Assembly (NCBI GenBank): GCA_024233285.1
Contig: JACKPU010000005.1
Span: 1 to 64,000, forward strand
DNA: 64,000 nucleotides
Direction: 5' to 3'
Source of the DNA: Opitutaceae bacterium
Lineage (GTDB): Bacteria; Verrucomicrobiota; Verrucomicrobiia; Opitutales; Opitutaceae
The first letter of the stretch is position 1; the number at the start of each line of letters is the position of its first letter. A program made the translations under genes and the position numbers. The notes under the pieces were generated by a model. The model worked only from the letters and a program-made list of their open reading frames with translations. It ran no database searches and was not told the DNA's origin. This document shows positions 41,646 to 49,971 of this stretch, in pieces.

Positions 41646-42089
41646 AGTGTTATTCACCCATACTCAGTATGGGGTTATGGGAAATGTAAAAATCTGAGTT
41701 GGGTAATATTGGCACAGCGTTGTATTGTGTAAGTTGTTCGCAGTAACAACTCAACTTGAAATAGAGAGCCATGAGTATGGGTTTTTGGGGTTATGACGAT
41801 TTCCCATAATGCCATACTGCGAATATGGGTTTTTGGGAAGACGTGAACCCTGAACATTCAGACTTTGTCGTCACATTTCCCGGCTGAAAGGAGGCGTTGC
41901 GAGAGGCAGATCTGACCATGGCGCAGCGACGATATTACCAGAAAGATATATTAGGGCTGTTACGAGCCTGTAAAGTGGCGCCCGCTAGGTAAGGGCGCTA
42001 GGTAGGATGTCAAAGCGTGGACAATCTGGCGCCTCGCGCCACCTCTGCCCAACGCATGTCATCTACTCGGACGCTACCTTGGGTCTATT
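41646..42089. other. AT-richer region with nested repeats upstream of the cassettes
   Basis: No credible gene. Visible structure: palindrome CCCATACTCAGTATGGG (41657-41673); inverted copies of TTATGGGAAAT (41675-41685) and ATTTCCCATAA (about 41797-41807); two direct copies of TATGGGTTTTTGGG; and an operator-like AGTTGTT/AACAACT inverted repeat near 41731-41751. In an integron this side would hold attI and the cassette promoter, but no attI can be recognised. Confidence 0.5.
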
Positions 42090-42166
42090 CTTTGCGGCTC
42101 CGCGTCTCTGCGTGAGGCATGCTGACGGGAGAAAGCGAACGATTAAGAGAATGAGAAAGAGGCGGA
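42090..42166 (+). repeat. Dispersed 77-bp repeat, full copy B
   Basis: Aligns base for base, without gaps, to 26915-26991, with most positions identical and the longest shared run in the CTCTGCGTGAGG core and the ACGATTAAGAGAA arm. Confidence 0.75.
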
Positions 42167-42223
42167 GGTCTTGCGTTGACGCAAGGGCAGTTGGGACAAC
42201 CGCCCCTACCTATTATCTGCGGG

Positions 42224-44353
42224 TCAGAAGCGGAAGGTCCACTTGCCCTTGAGGGAAACGTCGCCCTGGGTCGGACGGATGCTGTCGCCGGTGGTGTCGT
42301 AGCCTTGGTTGATCACGAAGTAGAAATCGTTGCCGGGCTTGGGCGACCATTTGAGGCGGAAGTTGGCGCCGAGCGAATTGCTGATGTTGTCGTATTGACC
42401 GAGCAGGCTGAGCTGCAGATCCGGGCTGAAGGTGTAGCTGACCTTGAGGTTGGCGGTGCGCACTTGGAACGAGCCGCTCGGCAGGCGGATGTCGTGCAGG
42501 CTGCTTTCGGTCTTGAAGGAGAGCGAGGCGTTGGGGCGCCAGCCCGCGCCGAGGACGTAGGTGTCGGCGTCGCCGTTCAGGTAGCCGCCGGCCCGCCAGC
42601 GCAGATACACGTCGGCCGGGCGTTTGCGGGCGGTGCCGATTTCGATCTGCCAGTCGTCCCAGCGATGCACGCCGGCCGGCACGGCGACGCCGGGCCAGAT
42701 GTCAAAGCTGCCGTCGAAGGTTTCCTGGTGGCTGCCGAACCAGAAGTTGGTGAAGTCGCCGTCGCGGGTCTCCGCAAAGATGCCCGCCCAGTAGTCGTAA
42801 TCGAGCAGGTGGCCGTCGAGGTCGTAGGTGTGGTCGGTTTCGATGAACGGTTCGAAGATGCGCAGCCATTTTTCTTCGAAATAAGTGTCGTGCCAGATCG
42901 TCCAGTGCATGCCCTGCACGCCGGTGCGCGAGACGAATCCGAGCGGCGGATCGAAGGCCTCGCTGATGCGGCGGAACGTGGCAAAAACCGTCAGCGGCTC
43001 GTTGGGGTAGTCGATCTTCACGGTGGCCGCCGTGCCGTCGCCGCCGGCGAAGTCGGACGAACTGTATTGCAGACCGCTCATGATGCGCAGGGTCTTGCTA
43101 CCGTTGAACTCGGAGTTGGTGTAGTTGAAGTCCGTGCCGATCAGGTGGCCGCCGCCATCGGTGCGGGGGTCGCCTTCGGTGACCACGAGACCGACGCTGG
43201 ATTCGTCCAGCACTTCGCGGGCGATCCGGCCAACGAACAGGTTCCCGCCGGGTGTGGTCAGCGAATCGTCGGTCTGCACATCGAGGATGCCGAGCGTCCA
43301 CGGCCCGGCGCGACCGGTGAGCTTGGCGCCCGCGATGATGTCCACCGGCGTGCCGTTGGGCGCGCGTCCGATGCGGCGCGAGAAAAACGGCAGCGAGTCC
43401 TCCTCCAAACCGGCGAAGGTGAACAGCGAGGCGTCCTGATTGAAGAACGAGCGTTTCTCCGGAAAGAAGAGCGGGAAGCGCGTGAGGTTGACCTGACGCT
43501 CATCCACCTCGGCGTCGGCGAAATCGGTGTTGAGCGTCAGCGTGGCGGCGAGGGTGGGGCGCACCTGCCAGACCACGTCGAGACTGGGCTTGAACTCGAA
43601 TTCCTTTTGGCCGGGCGCCGGGTTCGACCGCGAGGTGACGCTGGCGGAAGGTTTGATGTCGAGCCCGCGGCCTTGCTGCAGACCGGTGATGCCCTGCAAC
43701 TCCCCGAGGTCGGGCAGGGAATAGGCGCGGCGTGCCCGAATGTGATTGGCCCAGCGCACCGTTTCCTGTTTGCGCCGTATCGTGCGCTCAACTTCGAAGC
43801 CCCAGGCAGTGTTGTTCGGATCGAAGGCCAGCGATTTGACCGGAATCGCGAACTCCGCGCTCCAGCCGCCGTCGTCGTGCGAGACGTGTCCGTGCCAGAG
43901 GGCATCCCACTGATTGTTGTATTCACTTTTGTTTTGGACGAGACCGTCGATCGGACCACCGGCGGCCGTGAGCCCAAAATAGTATCCGTCGCTTTGGCGG
44001 TGAAAGGTATCGAAAACGATTTGGACGATGTCGTCGGCGCCATTGAACAGATCGCGTTGCATGGACTTGGCCCGAATGCCGGCGCGGCCCGCGGAATCGT
44101 GACACCGCACCGCGATGTAGAGGTTGTCGCGGTCGTAGGTGAACCAGAATTCGGTGCGTTCGGACGGCGGGGCGCCTTCGCCGGGATAGATTTGTAGAAA
44201 CGCATCGCTGCGGGCGGCACCGTTCCATTCCGCCGGATCAATCACGCCGTCAATGACGGGCGGGGTGGCGGTGGGATGGACGGAAAGGGTGGCGGCGGAG
44301 GCCGGGCTGACCGCGAGCGCCAGCGCGAGAAACTGAAGCTGAAGACGGAACAT
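42224..44353 (-). CDS. DUF5916 protein with N-terminal CBM9-like domain
   Basis: A 709-residue exported protein. A signal peptide (1-20, ending SPASA) precedes a CBM9-like sandwich (about 25-210: PPVIDGVIDPAEWNGA, FWFTYDRDNLYIAVRCHD), followed by the DUF5916 outer-membrane beta-barrel-like domain (NTDFADAEVDERQVNLTRF, LFFPEKRSFF, FSRRIGR), ending in GKWTFRF with a terminal Phe. DUF5916 proteins are found with carbohydrate and metal uptake genes in Bacteroidetes and Verrucomicrobiota, and their role is unsettled. It follows the copper operon on the same strand, 208 bp after the ATPase stop; that gap shows no feature. Confidence 0.85.
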   Translation of the reverse strand: MFRLQLQFLALALAVSPASAATLSVHPTATPPVIDGVIDPAEWNGAARSDAFLQIYPGEGAPPSERTEFWFTYDRDNLYIAVRCHDSAGRAGIRAKSMQRDLFNGADDIVQIVFDTFHRQSDGYYFGLTAAGGPIDGLVQNKSEYNNQWDALWHGHVSHDDGGWSAEFAIPVKSLAFDPNNTAWGFEVERTIRRKQETVRWANHIRARRAYSLPDLGELQGITGLQQGRGLDIKPSASVTSRSNPAPGQKEFEFKPSLDVVWQVRPTLAATLTLNTDFADAEVDERQVNLTRFPLFFPEKRSFFNQDASLFTFAGLEEDSLPFFSRRIGRAPNGTPVDIIAGAKLTGRAGPWTLGILDVQTDDSLTTPGGNLFVGRIAREVLDESSVGLVVTEGDPRTDGGGHLIGTDFNYTNSEFNGSKTLRIMSGLQYSSSDFAGGDGTAATVKIDYPNEPLTVFATFRRISEAFDPPLGFVSRTGVQGMHWTIWHDTYFEEKWLRIFEPFIETDHTYDLDGHLLDYDYWAGIFAETRDGDFTNFWFGSHQETFDGSFDIWPGVAVPAGVHRWDDWQIEIGTARKRPADVYLRWRAGGYLNGDADTYVLGAGWRPNASLSFKTESSLHDIRLPSGSFQVRTANLKVSYTFSPDLQLSLLGQYDNISNSLGANFRLKWSPKPGNDFYFVINQGYDTTGDSIRPTQGDVSLKGKWTFRF

Positions 44354-44561
44354 GCAGGGTTTGCTTGGAGTTACGGCACAAACCCGGCGCGATGACGATA
44401 GTTACAGGATTAGCGGTGAATTTGCGGAGGGCAGCGCACGCAATCAGCTGGACAGGTGGGCCGGCCGGTCGCCCTGCCGGCGTGAGTCGTTCGCCGCGCA
44501 GATCTCTGCGGCCACGGATTGCGCCTCCACCCACGGGCAAGGTGCGAAAACAACACGCGGA

Positions 44562-46574
44562 TCAAAGTCGCAGCCAGCGCAGGCGGAGCGCGTTGGTCAC
44601 GACGCTGATCGAACTTAGGCTCATGGCCGCGCCGGCGAACATCGGATTGAGCAACCAACCGGTGAACGGATAAAGCAGCCCGGCGGCCAGCGGGAGCCCG
44701 GCGAAATTATAGGCGAAAGCCCAGAACAGATTTTGCCGGATATTACGGATCGTGGCGCGGCTAAGCTGCACCGCCCGGACGAGTGCTTGCAGGTCGCCTT
44801 TCACGAGAACGAGTCCGGCGCTGTTCATTGCCACGTCGGTGCCGGTGCCCATGGCGATGCCGACATCGGCGGCGGCCAAGGCCGGGGCGTCGTTCAGTCC
44901 GTCGCCGGCGAAAACGATGCGTTCGCCTCTGGCGCGATGCTCACGCACGAGCTTCTGTTTGCCTTCGGGAGTCACGCCGGCGTGAAAGCCATCCAACCCC
45001 AGCTTTTCGGCGATGGCGCGGGCGGCGGCCTCGCGATCGCCGCTGACCATGATCACCCGCAAACCGAGGGCCTGCAGTTCGCGCACCGCATCCGGTGTGG
45101 TCGGCTTGATTTGATCGGCGAGCTCGATCGTGCCGAGTTCGTGGTCGCCGGACTTGACGATGACGAGCGTGGCGAATTCCTGCTTCGTGGTGCGATCCGC
45201 CGGCGCGCGCCCCACGAAAATCGTGTGTTCGCCGACCTGAGCAGTCACGCCTTGGCCGGCCTCGGCCTTGAAATCGTGCGCGGACGGCACCTCGATCGAA
45301 CGGTCGCGGGCGGCTTGCACGATGGCGCGGGCCAGCGGGTGTTCGCTGTCGGCTTCGACCGCGGCGGCCGCCTGTAACAACTCTTCGTCAGTGACGCCCT
45401 TGTCGGGGTGCAGGCCGACGACTTCGGGCCGGCCTGCGGTCAGGGTGCCGGTTTTGTCGATGAGCAGCGTGTCAATGCCGGCCAAGGCTTCGAGGGCGGC
45501 GGCGTTCTTCACCAGCACGCCGGCTTGCGCGCCGCGGCCGATGCCAGTGACGAGTGAAACCGGCGTCGCCAGACCGAGGGCGCAGGGGCAGGCGATGATG
45601 AGCACGGCCACGGCATTGAGCAGCCCGAACAGCCAGCCGCGTTCACCGCCCATCAAGCCCCAGGTCAGAAACGTGACGATGGCAATGACGAGCACAGCGG
45701 GCACAAACCACGCTGAAACGCGATCGGCGAGCCGTGCGATCGGGGCTTCGCTATCGGTGGCTTCCTCGACCAGTCGCACGATTTGCGCGAGCAAGGTGTC
45801 GGCGCCGATCCGCTCGGCGCGGTAGGAGAATGACCCCGTGGTGTTGAGGGTGCCGGCGCTGACTTTATCGCCTGCGCGCTTGGTCACGGGCAAGGGTTCG
45901 CCGGTCAGCATGGACTCATCGATTTCGGCGCTGGCGTTGAGCAGCACGCCGTCCACCGGCAGGTTTTCGCCGGGCCGAACGCGGAGCGTGTCGCCGGGTT
46001 GAATCTGCTCGACCGGCACGTCTTCCTCCTGGCCGTTAGCGTTGATGCGATGCGCAGTGCGCGGGGTGAGTTTCATCAATCCGCGGATGGCCTCGTCGGT
46101 GCGGGCGTGCGCCCGCTGTTCGATGATCTGGCCGAGCAGCACGATCGTCGTGATGAAAGCCGCGCCCTCGAAGTAAATCGGTCCGCCGTGATGCGAGAAA
46201 TAGCGCGCCGGCAGGTGCGACCAAAGCACCGTGGTGCCGAGACTGAAGAAATATGCCGCGCCGGTGCCGGTGACCGTCAGCGTGAACATGTTGGTGTCGC
46301 GCGTGACGATGGACTTCCACCAGCGGCGAATGAACGGCGCGCCGCACCAAAAAAAGACCGGTGTGGTCAATGCCAACTGCCACCAAGCGGAGGTCCGCAC
46401 TTGGATATAGGCGTGAAACTCGCTCCAGACCATCGGTCCCATCGACAACGCGAGCACGGGCAAAGTCAGGGCGATCGCGACATAGAGCCGGGGCCGCAGG
46501 TAGCGTTCGTGCGGCAGGCCCATGTAGACGGGCGCGGCAGACGAGGGTTCGTCGGAATTGCCGGCGGAGTGCAT
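44562..46574 (-). CDS. Copper-translocating P1B-type ATPase
   Basis: A 670-residue inner-membrane ATPase exporting Cu(I) or Ag(I). It has no N-terminal HMA domain; a short N-terminus leads directly into eight helices. Key motifs: TGEPLPVT (actuator), CPC in IACPCALGLATP (metal pathway), DKTGTLT (phosphorylated Asp), SEHPLA (HP motif), GDGLNDAPAL, and the last-helix MSLSSISVVTNALRLR with Met/Ser ligands typical of Cu(I) pumps. It is last in the operon adaptor-RND-ATPase, 3 bp after the RND stop. Removal of cytoplasmic Cu(I) to the periplasm would feed the RND pump. Confidence 0.92.
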   Translation of the reverse strand: MHSAGNSDEPSSAAPVYMGLPHERYLRPRLYVAIALTLPVLALSMGPMVWSEFHAYIQVRTSAWWQLALTTPVFFWCGAPFIRRWWKSIVTRDTNMFTLTVTGTGAAYFFSLGTTVLWSHLPARYFSHHGGPIYFEGAAFITTIVLLGQIIEQRAHARTDEAIRGLMKLTPRTAHRINANGQEEDVPVEQIQPGDTLRVRPGENLPVDGVLLNASAEIDESMLTGEPLPVTKRAGDKVSAGTLNTTGSFSYRAERIGADTLLAQIVRLVEEATDSEAPIARLADRVSAWFVPAVLVIAIVTFLTWGLMGGERGWLFGLLNAVAVLIIACPCALGLATPVSLVTGIGRGAQAGVLVKNAAALEALAGIDTLLIDKTGTLTAGRPEVVGLHPDKGVTDEELLQAAAAVEADSEHPLARAIVQAARDRSIEVPSAHDFKAEAGQGVTAQVGEHTIFVGRAPADRTTKQEFATLVIVKSGDHELGTIELADQIKPTTPDAVRELQALGLRVIMVSGDREAAARAIAEKLGLDGFHAGVTPEGKQKLVREHRARGERIVFAGDGLNDAPALAAADVGIAMGTGTDVAMNSAGLVLVKGDLQALVRAVQLSRATIRNIRQNLFWAFAYNFAGLPLAAGLLYPFTGWLLNPMFAGAAMSLSSISVVTNALRLRWLRL

Positions 46575-46577
46575 GAT

Positions 46578-49500
46578 TCAGAGTTTCCGGAGTTTGCGTT
46601 CATGCCGCCACGCGAAAATCACCGGCGTGACCACGAGGATGTGCAGCAGCGAGGAAATCATGCCGCCGACCACCGGGGCGGCGAGCGGTCGCATGACTTC
46701 GACGCCGGTGCGATCGAGCCAGAAGATCGGGGTCAACGAGGCGACGGTGGTGGCGACGGTCATGACCTTGGGCCGCAGGCGCAGGCGCGCGCCTTCCTTG
46801 ATCGCCGCGATGAAGGTGGAATGGTCTAATGCTGGGCCGAGTTCGGCACGCTTTTTGGCAAGCGCTTCCTCCAGGTAAACGACCATGACGACCCCGGTCT
46901 GGATCGCGGTGCCGAAGAGCGCGATATAGCCGACCCAGACGGCGACGCTGAAGTTGTAGCCCAGCGCGGCTTGCAACAACACGCCGCCGGTCAGCGCGAA
47001 AGGCACGGCAAGCAGCACATGCGCGGCTTCGCCGACGGATTTGAACGTCATGACCAGCAGCACGAAGATGATGCCGATGACGGCGGGGAAAACGTAGAGC
47101 AACGTCTGTTTGGCGCGGAGCTGGTTCTCGTATTGCCCGGCGTATTCGATGGTCATGCCGGGATCAAGCGGCACCTCGCGACCGACGCGTTTCTTGACCT
47201 CGGTGACGAAGCCGCCGAGATCGCGGCCACTGACGTTGGCCTGCACGAACACGCGCAGGCGGCCGTTCTCACTGGCGATTTCACTGGGGCCGACGACGCG
47301 TTTGATGTCGGCGATCTGGCTCAAGCGCACCTTGGCGCCCGAGGGCGTGTTGAGTGCGAGTTCGCCGAGTTTCTCGATGTCGCCACGATCAGTTTGTTCG
47401 AGACGCACTTGAATGGGCCAGCGTTCGCGACCTTTGATGGTGGTGGCGACGGTGGTGCCGCCGATGCCGGTTTCGACGTAGCGGTAGACGTCGCGGACGC
47501 TCAACCCGTAGCGGGCGAGTGCGTCGCGGCGCACGACGATTTCCAGATACGGTTTGCCCTGCACGCGCGAGGGCGCGACGCCGGTGGCGCCCGGAATGGC
47601 ATTGATCACGCGTTCGATCTCGAAGGCCTTGGCCTGCAAGGTGTCGAGGCTGTCGCCGAAGACCTTTACGCCGACCTGCGCCCGGATGCCGGTGCTGGTC
47701 ATCAGGATGCGGTTCTCGATCGGCTGCAGGAAACCGGGCACATAGCCGGGCACGTTCATCAGTTTGGCACTGAGGTCGGCGATGATGGACTCCTTGGTCG
47801 TGCCCGCCGGCCATTCGCGCTCGGGTTTGAGCATGATGGTGGTCTCGATCATTTCGACCGGCGCGGGGTCCGTGGCGGTGTCGGCCCGGCCCAACTTCCC
47901 GGCCACGGACGCAACGGCGGGGTGCGCGCTCATGACCTCGTCCTGCCACGCCATGATGCGTTTGACCTCGGTCAAAGAGGTCGAGGGCAACAGCACGGGC
48001 ATGAACAGCAACGAACCCTCGTCCAGCGTCGGCATGAACTCGCTGCCAAAGCCCTGGGTGTGTCGGGCAAGCGCAGCCGGCAGGTGTTGGTTGACCGCGC
48101 GTGGCAGACCGAAGGCGATCAGGCATGACCCGGTGAGCAGCGCGGCCGCTAGCCCCAGCACGGTTTTGCGATGAGTCAGGGCCCAGTCGAGCGCGGGGTC
48201 GTAGATCCGCAGCAGGACTTTCATCAGCCAGTTTTCGTTTTCGGGCTTGAACGGGCCGCGCACGAGCAACGTGCAGAACACCGGCACGGCGGTGACCGCG
48301 AGCAAGACCGCGCCGATGAGGGCGAACGACTTCGTATAGGCGAGCGGATGAAAGAGTTTGCCCTCCTGGCCGGTCAGCATGAACACCGGCACAAAGGCGA
48401 GGATGATGACGAGCATTGAGAAGAACATCGGCCGCCCGACCTGCGTGGATGCGTCGAGGGTTTCTTGAAACACCTCGGTGGCGGTGAGTCGGCGTTTTAA
48501 TCGCTCTTCTGCGCGTTCGCAGTGACGGATGACGTTTTCGGTCATCACAATGCCGGCGTCGACCAGGACGCCGATGGAGATGGCGATGCCCGTGAGCGAC
48601 ATGATGTGCGACGGAATGCCGAACTGATGCATCAAGATGAACGAGATGAGAATCGAGGCCGGCAACGGCAGCGTGACGATCAGGATGCTGCGGAAATGAA
48701 AGAGGAACAGGATGTGCGCGAGCGTCACGAGAATGATCTCTTCGGTGAGCGCGTGCTTGAGCGTGTTGATGGCGCGCTCGATCAATTCGCTGCGATCGTA
48801 GAATGACTCCACCGTGACGCCGGCCGGCAGGCCGCTGGCGAGGGTCGCGAGGCGCTGCTTGATATTTTGGATGACGCGAAACGCGTTTTCGCCGTAGCGC
48901 ATGACCACGATGCCACCGACCACTTCGCGGCCGTTGACGTCCAACGTGCCGCGGCGGAAGTCCCCGCCGACTTGCACGGTGGCGAGATCGCGGAGCAGGA
49001 GCGGAGTGCCGCCGCGGGGTTGCACGACGATCACCTCGAGATCGTTCGCGTTTTCGACCAGACCGACGCCGCGGACCACGTATTCCGCGCCGTTCTCTTC
49101 GATCGTGCGGCCGCCGACGTTGAGATTGCCGGCGGATACGGCGTCCATCACCTGGCCGAGCGTCACATCGTATTGCTGCAGTTTGAGCGCTGAAACCTCG
49201 ATCTGCCACTGGCGCACGAAACCGCCGATGCTGGCGACCTCGGCGACGCCGGGCACGGAGGCAAGTTGATAGCGCACGTAGTTGTCCTGTAGCGAACGCA
49301 GTGACCCCAGGTCCTGCGTGCCCGATTCGTCCTTGAGGTAGTATTGGTAAACCCAACCCAGCCCGGTGGCGTCGGGCCCGAGCCGCGGAGTGACGCTCGC
49401 CGGCAGCAGGTCGCCAAGCGAATTGAGCCGCTCAAGCACCCGTGTGCGGGCGAAGTAGGGATCGATCTGGTCCTCGAAAATGACGGTGAGAAACGAGAAG

Positions 49501-49766
49501 CCGAACATCGAGGCCGCGCGCACGGTCTTCACGCCGGCGAGGCCTTGGAGGGAAACGCTGAGCGGGTAGGTGACTTGGTCCTCGACTTCCTGCGGGCTGC
49601 GGCCCGGCCAGTCGGCGTAGACGATGACTTGGTTTTCGGAGAGATCGGGAATTGCATCGATCGGCACGCGTTTGATCGCGACCACGCCCCACGCGCAAAT
49701 CGCGAGGAAGCCGGCGATGACAATGAACCGGTTGTGAAGCGACCAGTGGATGAGTCGGTTGATCAT
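46578..49766 (-). CDS. Heavy-metal RND efflux pump (CusA-like)
   Basis: A 1062-residue inner-membrane RND transporter of the HME family with 12 helices and two large periplasmic loops. The proton-relay helix region contains GIAISIGVLVDAGIVMTEN. Periplasmic Met residues in PVEMIETTIML and NRILMTSTGIRAQVGVKVFG correspond to segments that in CusA carry the methionine pair binding Cu(I)/Ag(I), so a monovalent metal is most likely. Zinc/cobalt pumps of the CzcA type remain possible. It starts at the ATG 49766, overlapping the stop of a 47-codon frame, and lies 205 bp after the adaptor gene, with two palindromes in the gap. Confidence 0.9.
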   Translation of the reverse strand: MINRLIHWSLHNRFIVIAGFLAICAWGVVAIKRVPIDAIPDLSENQVIVYADWPGRSPQEVEDQVTYPLSVSLQGLAGVKTVRAASMFGFSFLTVIFEDQIDPYFARTRVLERLNSLGDLLPASVTPRLGPDATGLGWVYQYYLKDESGTQDLGSLRSLQDNYVRYQLASVPGVAEVASIGGFVRQWQIEVSALKLQQYDVTLGQVMDAVSAGNLNVGGRTIEENGAEYVVRGVGLVENANDLEVIVVQPRGGTPLLLRDLATVQVGGDFRRGTLDVNGREVVGGIVVMRYGENAFRVIQNIKQRLATLASGLPAGVTVESFYDRSELIERAINTLKHALTEEIILVTLAHILFLFHFRSILIVTLPLPASILISFILMHQFGIPSHIMSLTGIAISIGVLVDAGIVMTENVIRHCERAEERLKRRLTATEVFQETLDASTQVGRPMFFSMLVIILAFVPVFMLTGQEGKLFHPLAYTKSFALIGAVLLAVTAVPVFCTLLVRGPFKPENENWLMKVLLRIYDPALDWALTHRKTVLGLAAALLTGSCLIAFGLPRAVNQHLPAALARHTQGFGSEFMPTLDEGSLLFMPVLLPSTSLTEVKRIMAWQDEVMSAHPAVASVAGKLGRADTATDPAPVEMIETTIMLKPEREWPAGTTKESIIADLSAKLMNVPGYVPGFLQPIENRILMTSTGIRAQVGVKVFGDSLDTLQAKAFEIERVINAIPGATGVAPSRVQGKPYLEIVVRRDALARYGLSVRDVYRYVETGIGGTTVATTIKGRERWPIQVRLEQTDRGDIEKLGELALNTPSGAKVRLSQIADIKRVVGPSEIASENGRLRVFVQANVSGRDLGGFVTEVKKRVGREVPLDPGMTIEYAGQYENQLRAKQTLLYVFPAVIGIIFVLLVMTFKSVGEAAHVLLAVPFALTGGVLLQAALGYNFSVAVWVGYIALFGTAIQTGVVMVVYLEEALAKKRAELGPALDHSTFIAAIKEGARLRLRPKVMTVATTVASLTPIFWLDRTGVEVMRPLAAPVVGGMISSLLHILVVTPVIFAWRHERKLRKL

Positions 49767-49810
49767 GACGTGCGCCTCATTCCGTTTACCGTATAATTCG
49801 ATAGAGCCCT

Positions 49811-49845
49811 CACTCCAAAGTAACCTATTAGGTTACGTTGGAGTG
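49811..49845. promoter_or_regulatory. Palindrome copy 3, upstream of the RND pump
   Basis: 35-bp inverted repeat CACTCCAAAGTAACCTA, central T, TAGGTTACGTTGGAGTG with one mismatch. The core AAGTAACCTA...TAGGTTAC is the same as at the HTH gene; the outer arms differ but are still paired, which suggests selection for dyad symmetry. It lies 45 bp upstream of the RND start. Confidence 0.7.
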
Positions 49846-49935
49846 GGTGAGAAAATGATTTTGGCATAAAGGCCTGCAAAAATATGAGGCGAAATATGGA
49901 TTTCATGAGGATGATGGGACAGATGAATGAAATAC

Positions 49936-49958
49936 AAAGTAACCTAATAGGTTACTTT
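49936..49958. promoter_or_regulatory. Palindrome copy 4, adaptor-RND gap
   Basis: AAAGTAACCTA, central A, TAGGTTACTTT: perfect 23-bp palindrome 13 bp from the end of the adaptor gene. Together with copy 3 it makes a tandem pair about 90 bp apart. Confidence 0.7.
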
Positions 49959-49971
49959 AATGTGAGTGGGT

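Noticed and set aside
42047..42053. GCCCAAC that might mark a fourth attC
   Set aside because: No matching GTTRRRY partner or hairpin of suitable size is found on either side.
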